In this document: positions 14,684-20,858 of the stretch, in pieces
Position numbering within the stretch: position 1 is the first letter of the stretch
Layout: the number at the start of each line of letters is the position of its first letter
Assembly (NCBI GenBank): GCA_900771425.1
Contig: CAAGNV010000075.1
Span: 1 to 20,858, forward strand
Length of the DNA stretch: 20,858 bases
Reading direction: 5' to 3'
Origin: Bacteroidaceae bacterium
Lineage (GTDB): Bacteria; Bacteroidota; Bacteroidia; Bacteroidales; Bacteroidaceae
Notes under the pieces: generated by a model
The model's input: the letters and a program-made list of their open reading frames with translations, nothing else
The model's database searches: none
What the model was told of the DNA's origin: nothing
Program-made: the position numbers and the translations under genes

Positions 14684-16693
14684 ATGAAACATATCGGTCT
14701 TGTAAAAAACGACTTATGGCTCGAGCCATTCGAGAAAGCAATAGTCGGTCGGCATGAACATGTGCTGTTCAAGCTGAGCGAACTGACACAGAATGGTAAA
14801 CTCACACTGAGCGAGTTTGCCGATGGTTATCTATACTTCGGACTACATCGGACGAAGCGGGGCTGGGTGTTTCGGGAATGGGCACCAAATGCCACCTCCA
14901 TATTCATGGTCGGCGACTTCAGCAGTTGGTGCGAATTGCCGCAATATGAGTTGAAGAAGCAGGACAACGGAGTGTGGGAACTGACGCTGCCGGCACAGGC
15001 ATTGCATCACGGCGACCACTACAAACTGTTCGTACACTGGGACGGAGGCATGGGCGAGCGTCTGCCGGCATGGGCAAACCGTGTGGTGCAGGATCCTCAG
15101 ACATACATCTTCACGGCGCAAGTGTGGGCACCCGAACATGAATACCAATGGAAGAAACGCACGTTCCGCCCAAAGACCAACCCCCTGCTCATCTACGAAT
15201 GCCATATAGGCATGGCTCAGGATGAAGAGAAGATTGGCACTTACCGTGAATTTCAGGACAACATACTGCCACGCATCATTGCTGACGGCTATAACTGCAT
15301 ACAGATCATGGCAGTGGCAGAGCACCCGTATTATGGCAGTTTCGGCTATCACGTCAGCAACTTCTTTGCTCCGTCGAGCCGTTTCGGTACACCTGAAGAA
15401 CTTAAGGAACTGATTGACACGGCACACCAGAACGGCATTGCCGTCATCATGGACATAGTACACTCACATGCCGTTAAGAACGAACTGGAGGGACTCGGCA
15501 ACTTCGCCGGCGATCCTTGCCAGTACTTCATGCAGGGCGACCGCCGCGAACATCCGGCATGGGACAGCCTCTGCTTCGACTATGGCAAGAACGAAGTACT
15601 GCATTACCTGCTGTCGAACTGCAAGTACTGGCTCGAGGAGTTCCACTTCGACGGATTCCGCTTCGACGGCGTGACCAGCATGCTCTATTACAGCCACGGA
15701 CTGGGCGAAGCATTCACCGGATACGGCGACTATTATAACGGTCACGAAGACGACGAAGCCATCGCCTACCTCACCCTTGCCAACCTGCTCATACACGAAG
15801 TCAAGCCGTCGGCCATCACCATCGCTGAAGAAGTCAGCGGAATGCCGGGACTGGCTGCACCGTTCCGTCAGGGGGGCTACGGGTTCGACTACCGCATGGC
15901 AATGAACATCCCGGACTATTGGATCAAGACCATAAAGGAACTGAAGGACGAAGACTGGCGTCCGTCGTCGATGTTCTGGGAAACCACCAACCGACGCATC
16001 GACGAAAAGACCATCTCGTATGCCGAGAGTCACGACCAGGCACTCGTGGGCGACAAGACCATCGTGTTCCGACTGATCGATGCCGACATGTACTGGCACT
16101 TCAAGAAGGGCGACGAGAACTTCATGGCAAACCGCGGCATTGCCCTCCATAAGATAATCAGAATGCTCACTGCAACTACCATGAACGGCGGTTACCTCAA
16201 CTTCATGGGCAATGAGTTCGGCCATCCTGAGTGGATTGACTTCCCTCGCGAAGGCAACGGATGGAGTCACAAGTATGCCCGACGCCAGTGGAATCTGGTC
16301 GATAACAAGGAACTCTGCTACCACTATCTCGGTGACTTCGACCGTGAACTGATGCACCTGATAGGCGGGACTAAGAACTTCCAGAAGACGAAGATTCAGG
16401 AGATATGGCACGACGATGCCGACCAAGTGCTGGCATTCATGCGTGGCGACCTGCTGTTCGTCTTCAACTTCTCGCCAAACCGTTCGTACAACGACTACGG
16501 GTTCCTCGTGCCTGAGGGCAAGTATTCAGTTGTGCTCAATACTGACGACCCTGCCTTTGGCGGATTCAGGCTGACCGACGACTCGGTGGAGCACTTCACA
16601 CAGTCCGACCCCCTGTATGTCGATGACAGAAAGGGCTGGCTCAAACTATACCTGCCTGCACGCATGGCAATGGTGCTGCGAATCGAAAACTGA
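14684..16693 (+). CDS. glgB: 1,4-alpha-glucan branching enzyme
   Basis: A 669-residue glycoside hydrolase family 13 enzyme that makes alpha-1,6 branches in glycogen in the cytoplasm. An N-terminal carbohydrate-binding module (CBM48; FREWAPNATSIFMVGDFSSW) precedes the catalytic barrel. The four conserved regions are present: VIMDIVHSH (I), FRFDGVTSM with nucleophile Asp328 (II), TIAEEVSG with the acid/base glutamate at 382 or 383 (III) and AESHDQ with Asp451 (IV). A C-terminal beta domain follows. Region II with SMLYYSHG and the overall length resemble the eukaryote-like branching enzymes common in Bacteroidetes rather than the E. coli type. The start at 14684 gives the expected KNDLWLEPFE near the N-terminus. 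No other glycogen genes are adjacent. The gene is flanked by identical 25-bp direct repeats. Nothing suggests inactivation. Confidence 0.96.
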   Translation: MKHIGLVKNDLWLEPFEKAIVGRHEHVLFKLSELTQNGKLTLSEFADGYLYFGLHRTKRGWVFREWAPNATSIFMVGDFSSWCELPQYELKKQDNGVWELTLPAQALHHGDHYKLFVHWDGGMGERLPAWANRVVQDPQTYIFTAQVWAPEHEYQWKKRTFRPKTNPLLIYECHIGMAQDEEKIGTYREFQDNILPRIIADGYNCIQIMAVAEHPYYGSFGYHVSNFFAPSSRFGTPEELKELIDTAHQNGIAVIMDIVHSHAVKNELEGLGNFAGDPCQYFMQGDRREHPAWDSLCFDYGKNEVLHYLLSNCKYWLEEFHFDGFRFDGVTSMLYYSHGLGEAFTGYGDYYNGHEDDEAIAYLTLANLLIHEVKPSAITIAEEVSGMPGLAAPFRQGGYGFDYRMAMNIPDYWIKTIKELKDEDWRPSSMFWETTNRRIDEKTISYAESHDQALVGDKTIVFRLIDADMYWHFKKGDENFMANRGIALHKIIRMLTATTMNGGYLNFMGNEFGHPEWIDFPREGNGWSHKYARRQWNLVDNKELCYHYLGDFDRELMHLIGGTKNFQKTKIQEIWHDDADQVLAFMRGDLLFVFNFSPNRSYNDYGFLVPEGKYSVVLNTDDPAFGGFRLTDDSVEHFTQSDPLYVDDRKGWLKLYLPARMAMVLRIEN

Positions 16694-16826
16694 TGGATAA
16701 AAGCCATTAGCCATTAGCCATTGGCTTGGCCTATAGTTCCCATTAGCCCCAATCTATAACTCAAAAAAGCCAACAGCTAATGGCCAATGGCCTTCCATTA
16801 ACTCCAAAACTCCTTAACTCCTGATT
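16694..16826. repeat. Short repeats and inverted pair between glgB and next gene
   Basis: Three copies of the heptamer CCATTAG lie just after the glgB stop. GCCATTGGC (16717-16725) is complementary to GCCAATGGC (16783-16791), with further pairing by CCATTAGC/GCTAATGG, so the gap can fold as one long hairpin. The 25-bp repeat at 16798-16822 follows and ends 4 nt before the next ATG. Confidence 0.75.
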
Positions 16827-17996
16827 ATGAGCTTCAACAATCCCATACCTCACAGTACGTCGCTTGCGATACATGTCGCATGCGGCGTACTGTTTGCTTT
16901 ATTCAGCTTTACATATCTGTTCTGTCTGCAAGGCGATTTGCTGGCAGAGGCACAGTACGTGTTCTCGGGTGGCGTAACCACATATTACCGAGGGACGGGT
17001 GCCGTAATCATCACTGCCGTTTTGATGGCGATGCAGTGGGGGCTGAACAAACTGACACGACTCGAAGGCCGATTCTTTGCAGTCAGTTATTTCCCTTCGC
17101 TGTTGGTGCTTGCCGTCATGACAAGCCTTAGCCGCGAAAGCATTGCCGACTTCACGTTCGGAGGCTGGTGCTGGGCATTCCCGTTGCTTGTAGCCGTCTA
17201 TTGTCTGGCGGTATGGGCAATACACAAGTTCCATGAAATCAGTATCGTGGAAAACGACTATCACCTGACTCGCTATCTGTGGCCCAACTTCCTCACGCTG
17301 TTTGTCATGATGCTTCTGTGCGGAGCGTGCAATAAGGCCGACGACGTGTATCTGTACGAACTCAAGGCAGAACGATTGCTGCTGAACGAAGAATACGAAG
17401 ACGCGGGCGACGTAGGACGGAAGGCATTGGTAACCAGTCCGCGCCTCAACAACCTACGATGCTATGCATTGCTGCGTCAGGGACAACTCGCCGACCGACT
17501 GTTCGACTACCCACAGCCCTACGGCAGCCAGGGACTGCTCGACCTGACTGATACCTGCTCACGCATCAACCGGTTTACCGTCAAGGATGTCTGTGCCTAT
17601 TTGGGGGCATTGCCCAACAGCAAGGTCACCACACCGCGCCAGTACCTCGAGATTATGCTCAAGACCGACTCACTGCCCGACCGCCGTGCCATAATCGACT
17701 ACTATCTTTGCAGTCTTCTGCTCGATAAGGACATACCGTCATTCCGCCGTGCCCTTGCCCGCTTTTACCACTGCTCGACTGGCGACGATGTGGTTCAACT
17801 GCCGCGCATCTATAAGGAAGCACTCATCCTCGACCGTCGCTTCTCTCCTTCTTCGTCCATCGCCTTCCCCGACACACTCGTTGCTGCCGATTATGCCCAG
17901 TATTGCACGATAAAGGAAGAATGTACGGACTCGACAGAACGCAGCAACCAACTGCATCGCAAGTACGGCAATACCCTTTGGTGGCATCTGGAATAA
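16827..17996 (+). CDS. Membrane protein, DUF6057-like
   Basis: A 389-residue protein that resembles, from memory, the DUF6057 family of Bacteroidales membrane proteins; no function is known to me. The first half has about five hydrophobic helices (near 14-36, 57-74, 84-103, 114-134 and 150-170), the last ending in MLLCGACNKADD. From about 175 the protein is soluble, with helical pairs such as LLLNEEYEDAGDVGRKAL and LRCYALLRQGQLADRLF that look like tetratricopeptide repeats and could be a protein-binding platform. It starts 133 bp after glgB on the same strand, with no consensus promoter, so it could be co-transcribed. A strong terminator lies about 70 bp after the stop. The ATG is the first in frame and keeps the whole first helix. 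Domain naming is tentative, membrane topology more secure. Confidence 0.75.
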   Translation: MSFNNPIPHSTSLAIHVACGVLFALFSFTYLFCLQGDLLAEAQYVFSGGVTTYYRGTGAVIITAVLMAMQWGLNKLTRLEGRFFAVSYFPSLLVLAVMTSLSRESIADFTFGGWCWAFPLLVAVYCLAVWAIHKFHEISIVENDYHLTRYLWPNFLTLFVMMLLCGACNKADDVYLYELKAERLLLNEEYEDAGDVGRKALVTSPRLNNLRCYALLRQGQLADRLFDYPQPYGSQGLLDLTDTCSRINRFTVKDVCAYLGALPNSKVTTPRQYLEIMLKTDSLPDRRAIIDYYLCSLLLDKDIPSFRRALARFYHCSTGDDVVQLPRIYKEALILDRRFSPSSSIAFPDTLVAADYAQYCTIKEECTDSTERSNQLHRKYGNTLWWHLE

Positions 17997-18301
17997 AACA
18001 GCCTTACTCGGAAGCCTCCCCCGACCCCTCCAAAGGAGGGGAGATTAAAGATTAGAGATTAAAGATTAGAGCTTAGAGAACCATCCGGATGGCACTCTAA
18101 GCTCTAATTTTTTAAGATCTAAAAAGCCGTTAGCCGTTAGCCATTAGCCATTGGCTCTAATCTCTAATCTTTAATCTTTAATCTTTAATCTTTAATCTCT
18201 AATCTCTAAGCTCTAATCTCCCCCCCCCCACTTGGTCAGTCCCCCCTCCTTTGGAGGGGTTGGGGGAGGCTGTCCTTTGGAGGGGGCGGGGGAGGCTTTT
18301 T
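17997..18301. repeat. Heptamer and GC-rich repeats between convergent genes
   Basis: The gap between the two convergent genes is almost entirely repeats. ATTAAAG/ATTAGAG heptamers at about 18042-18070 are mirrored by their complements at about 18155-18220 (CTAATCT, TTAATCT). CCCCTCCAAAGGAGGGG at about 18025-18041 and a near-identical CCTCCTTTGGAGGGG at 18244-18259 form GC-rich hairpins, with a further copy towards 18300. A run of ten C lies at 18220-18229. Confidence 0.85.
18065..18113 (+). terminator. Intrinsic terminator after the DUF6057-like gene
   Basis: ATTAGAGCTTAGAG (18065-18078) pairs perfectly with 18095-18108, a 14-bp stem; the loop holds the palindrome CCATCCGGATGG (18081-18092). 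Six T follow at 18108-18113. It is correctly placed for the plus-strand gene ending at 17996. Confidence 0.85.
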
Positions 18302-19645
18302 TTACTTTACCAACTGCTTGCCTGGGTCTGGCATCGGAGCCTGAAGTGAATAGTTGGCGGTGTAAGTCTTGCCGTTGTGGTTCTGGGCGAAGATGCGTGT
18401 GTACATGTAGTTCTTGCCACCTTCCTTTACGATGATGACGGCGTTGACTGAACGGTGACGGATCTCGTAAGGGTACTTTGGATTCTTGAATACATGCCAG
18501 TCTTTTGATGTAAAGTATGCCTTGACAACGTTTGCTCCGAATGCCTCGCGTGCGGCGTCGTTCAGAGCCTTGGTGGTTGCTGCGTCCATGGTTACGGCTG
18601 CCGGCATGTCGATTGGTGCTGCGTTTGATGCTGCTGCCGTCTCTGCCAACTGATAGACTACGTACTTGTCCATCTTTGACTTGGCTGCCAGGAGGTCGTT
18701 GTCACTCTTGAAGTCCTTATGCTGCTCGGCGATGTCTTTCCATACCACGTCGAAGTTCATCTTGCATCCAGCCACGGTCATAGGGTCGCCGCCCTGGTCT
18801 GCTTTCACTGCATATTCAGCCATATAGAGCAGGTAGTCGCGTACGATCTTCCAAGGAGTTGCATTCCTTGCTATGTCGAGACAGAATTCCTGACGTTCGA
18901 ACCACCAGTTCTTGATGGTGCTTGCAGGGTAAGGCGACATCCATCCCTTTTCACTGTTTACCACGTTGTTTGCCTCGTCGTCCATCAGCAGGTTGTATGT
19001 TCCGCGATAAGAGTTTGCACGGTCGAGTACCAGGACCATCACGAGACGACGGAATGTCCTGTCGCAGTAAGGGTCAGCTGCAAACATGGCATAGAGCATG
19101 TTGCTCATGATTTCTCTCTGAGGCAGGTAACCTTTATTTCCGTTAGGCATCACGCTTACTTCGCTCCACAGGTTGTCGTTTACGGCCGATGCCTTCGAAC
19201 CCATCAAGGCTTTCAGCATGGCTGCCGACACGCTGTTGCAGAACTTGTCGCATGCCTGTCTGTCGAAATAGTACAATTGGTTGTACTGATAATAAGGTTG
19301 ATATGGGAATGCACTCTTTGGCAGGTGTTCGTATGCACCGCACAGCTGGCTCATGTCTTTTGTCATTCCGTCAAACTTCTGTGTAGCACTGGCAAAGGCA
19401 TCGGCTGCCTTTGCCTCCTTGCTTGGAGTGTAGTTCTTCGATGGGTCATAATCTCCGCTGACTGCCGAACTGATGTTCAGGGTCTTGCCAGACTTTGGGC
19501 TGACGGCTTCGTCAGCAGTTTTCTCTACCTTTTCCTTTACTTTCTTTGTGGCATTTTTCACTAACCCCTTCAGGTTTAATTGTGCATCGGCTCCGACAGA
19601 GAACGTCAGTGCTACAGCTGCCAGTGTTAAGACTTTTTTGTTCAT
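18302..19645 (-). CDS. Exported protein of unknown function
   Basis: A 447-residue protein I do not recognise. A signal peptide (MNKKVLTLAAVALTFSVGADA, cleavage likely after 21) is followed by a lysine- and glutamate-rich amphipathic stretch (LKGLVKNATKKVKEKVEKTA, 25-44), then a body rich in Tyr, Trp, Phe and Asn, including PYQPYYQYNQLYYFDR, and two further cysteine-containing segments (CDKFC, PYCDRTF). There is no lipobox, and I see no catalytic motif or beta-barrel C-terminus, so it is probably periplasmic or secreted. It is convergent with the DUF6057-like gene and faces a long gene-free stretch upstream, so it is probably transcribed alone. A TAnnTTTG box about 185 nt upstream suggests a long leader. 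Codon use and composition look native. Function unknown. Confidence 0.85.
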   Translation of the reverse strand: MNKKVLTLAAVALTFSVGADAQLNLKGLVKNATKKVKEKVEKTADEAVSPKSGKTLNISSAVSGDYDPSKNYTPSKEAKAADAFASATQKFDGMTKDMSQLCGAYEHLPKSAFPYQPYYQYNQLYYFDRQACDKFCNSVSAAMLKALMGSKASAVNDNLWSEVSVMPNGNKGYLPQREIMSNMLYAMFAADPYCDRTFRRLVMVLVLDRANSYRGTYNLLMDDEANNVVNSEKGWMSPYPASTIKNWWFERQEFCLDIARNATPWKIVRDYLLYMAEYAVKADQGGDPMTVAGCKMNFDVVWKDIAEQHKDFKSDNDLLAAKSKMDKYVVYQLAETAAASNAAPIDMPAAVTMDAATTKALNDAAREAFGANVVKAYFTSKDWHVFKNPKYPYEIRHRSVNAVIIVKEGGKNYMYTRIFAQNHNGKTYTANYSLQAPMPDPGKQLVK

Positions 19646-19830
19646 GATTTGATGTTTTGTTGTTTGTGGAGATTGGTTGCTTAGGTGTTGAACGTGTACA
19701 ACGTTATCGACTCTTTCTCCGTGATTTATTGATGATTTATTTGTAAAGTCCAGATGTTCTCGCGTCGTTGTTTTTAGTGGACTCTAACGACTTAAAATGG
19801 ATAAATCATGCCAAAGGCAAATCCACGGTG

Positions 19831-19838
19831 CAAAGTTA
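19831..19838 (-). promoter_or_regulatory. Candidate -7 box for the 18302-19645 gene
   Basis: Read on the minus strand this is TAACTTTG, a full TAnnTTTG match, about 185 nt upstream of the start codon. The expected TTTG 20 nt further upstream is not present, so this is weaker than the other promoters in the window. Confidence 0.5.
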
Positions 19839-20044
19839 ATACTTTTTTCTCAAATAGAATCAACAATAATGATTGAAATACACTAATTTAATGAATATAA
19901 CACCGCATCTCTCTCACATTACACGGCTCAAAAGCAATTGTCATGGAGCATTTGTGGACATGGTATAGAGAACTGAGTGTGTGGATGTAGCAAAATAAAA
20001 TCCATCAAACCACAGTTTCACTCCTTTTCGGAAGAAGAGCACGT

Positions 20045-20132
20045 TCAGTCCCGAAGCAGTGTCCCTTCAGTCCCGAAGCAGTGTCCCTTCAGTCCCGAAG
20101 CAGTGGCTCTTCAGCCCCGAAGCAGTGGCCCT
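20045..20132. repeat. 22-bp tandem array (4 units)
   Basis: Units start at 20045, 20067, 20089 and 20111, exactly 22 bp apart, of the form TCAGTCCCGAAGCAGTGTCC; the first two are identical, the others differ by two to four bases. It is the only GC-rich part of this stretch. No spacers. Confidence 0.95.
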
Positions 20133-20419
20133 TCTGCACTTAACCCTCACTGCTTATCACGTCTTACCATTGAAATAATCGTAATATTTTCTAATTTGAC
20201 ATAATAATATTCGAGTTTTGCTGTGCTCAACTTGCAGTAGAAAAGATACCGTTCGCTACTTGCAAAATTCGCAATTATGTGATTTTGGCATAGGTTGAAG
20301 TTGCGAATTTGTCAACTTCAGCCTATACGCGTTTGCCGATTCAACCTAATCTTAATAATCAAGGAGTTAGATGTGTGGAAAACGCACCATAGATCTTCGG
20401 GGCTGAAGATTTGGTTCTT

Positions 20420-20485
20420 ATCGCCATAAGATCCAAATCTTATCGCCCGAAGAACCAAATCTTCCGACGCTAAGATTTGGCTGCG
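20420..20485. repeat. Module B, copy 2 (inverted relative to 250-361)
   Basis: 20423-20485 is the reverse complement of 255-317 with three mismatches in 63. It again contains 22-bp units, at 20442-20463 and 20420-20441 on the minus strand, and beyond them an inverted unit so that AAGATTTGG (20406-20414) pairs with CCAAATCTT (20433-20441). Confidence 0.9.
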
Positions 20486-20504
20486 TTGTCGCGAAGACCT
20501 GCGA

Positions 20505-20551
20505 AATGTTAAAATTTAACATTGATTCAGTTAAAATTTAACATTTGCGGT
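20505..20551. repeat. Palindromic pair at 22-bp spacing
   Basis: GTTAAAATTTAACATT occurs at 20508 and again at 20530, 22 bp apart. The first is part of a 19-nt odd palindrome (20505-20523: nine complementary bases each side of one central A). Possible binding site or short repeat. Confidence 0.85.
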
Positions 20552-20633
20552 CGGATGCTTGCGCAGAGCAGCGGAGCAAGTAATCGACTTATCGCTTGCA
20601 TAGTGCAGCGAAAGTTGAATTGTATTAAAGTTT

Positions 20634-20680
20634 CGCTGTGCCCAACTTTAAGTAGAATAGTAGTCAGGAGACAGTAGAGA
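20634..20680 (+). repeat. Module A, partial copy 3
   Basis: Resembles 14362-14410 in the same orientation: AAGTTTCGC, then ACTTTAAGTAGAA.AGTAGTCAG.AGACAGTAG with a few substitutions. It stops there. GCAGCGAAA upstream and TTTCGCTGT just inside also form an 8-bp hairpin around 20609-20642. Confidence 0.8.
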
Positions 20681-20819
20681 GCTTAAAGATGAGAGCTTAG
20701 ACTTTTATCAATACAAAGAATCATATACAACAAAAAAAAGGTTCATCCGGAATTTCGAGTGATAGAATCCACTTTAAGTTTCACAAGGTATTACTCTCCT
20801 TAAAAGTCTAAGAATGACA

Positions 20820-20852
20820 AGCGTCTGGAAGACGCTACAGCCTCGTAGAGGC
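20820..20852. repeat. Two adjacent short hairpins at the window end
   Basis: AGCGTCT-GGA-AGACGCT (20820-20836) and GCCTC-GTA-GAGGC (20840-20852) are perfect hairpins 3 nt apart. The arrangement is cut off by the window end and may be part of a longer dispersed repeat. Confidence 0.75.
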
Positions 20853-20858
20853 GGTCAA

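Larger units (their letters stand above)
19646..20858. other. Gene-free, repeat-rich stretch to the window end
   Basis: I see no gene in these 1.2 kb; the 75-codon frame at 19977-20204 runs through a tandem array. It contains a -7 box, the arrays at 20045-20132 and 20508-20551, the inverted copy of module B (20420-20485), a partial copy of module A (20634-20680), a short relative of bases 39-62 of module A at 20559-20582, and paired hairpins at 20820-20852. The rest is AT-rich. Confidence 0.7.

Noticed and set aside
15464..16426. 320-codon open frame on the minus strand
   Set aside because: It is antisense to glgB, which is fully conserved in its frame.
18719..19564. 281-codon open frame on the plus strand
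   Set aside because: It is antisense to the exported-protein gene, which has a clear signal peptide and coding pattern.
19977..20204. 75-codon open frame on the plus strand
   Set aside because: It runs through the 22-bp array; the codons simply reflect the repeat.
1..20858. Mobile-element genes, integration sites or a plasmid origin
   Set aside because: No transposase, integrase, replication or partition gene is visible. The 22-bp arrays resemble iterons only in length, and five different ones with no replication gene do not fit a plasmid origin.

Overview
The window looks like a chromosomal segment from a Prevotella-type member of the Bacteroidales (order fairly sure, genus less so). The protein sequences suggest this: a four-helix FtsK followed by a LolA-like protein and TrxB, a DUF5687-type ABC permease, a branching enzyme of the eukaryote-like type, and Bacteroidales-style lipoproteins. 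Three promoters also match the Bacteroidetes primary-sigma consensus (TTTG, about 20 nt, TAnnTTTG). I see no rRNA, tRNA, transposase, integrase or phage genes, and no CRISPR array.

Layout. 1-654 is gene-free and repeat-rich. 655-4487 (minus strand) holds a large ABC transporter fusion (TerB-like N-terminus, ABCG-like ATPase, membrane domain) followed by a lipoprotein with its own terminator. 4488-5154 is a divergent intergenic region with two facing promoters and a tandem array. 5155-9512 (plus) is ftsK, a lolA-like gene and trxB. 9706-12434 (plus) is a tightly overlapping three-gene unit: DUF5687-like permease, its ATPase and an NlpC/P60 lipoprotein. 12761-14355 (plus) is an exported 14-repeat MORN protein plus a YhcH-family protein, behind a duplicated promoter. 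14684-16693 is glgB, and 16827-17996 a membrane protein (DUF6057-like). 18302-19645 (minus) is an exported protein of unknown function, convergent with the previous gene. 19646-20858 is again gene-free and repeat-rich.

The genes themselves are mostly housekeeping or envelope functions: chromosome segregation, lipoprotein traffic, thiol redox, glycogen branching and ABC transport. The unusual material is between the genes. Five intergenic loci carry tandem repeats with the same 22-bp period but unrelated unit sequences (277-354, 4751-4882, 12528-12593, 20045-20132, 20508-20551). A 121-bp repeat occurs in inverted orientation at 1-121 and 14355-14475, with a partial copy near 20634-20680. A second, structured repeat at 250-361 returns in inverted orientation at 20420-20485. 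The two edges of the window therefore carry the same two repeat modules in mirror-image order. Shorter repeats (10-11-bp, 17-bp, heptamer, 25-bp direct) fill most remaining intergenic gaps.
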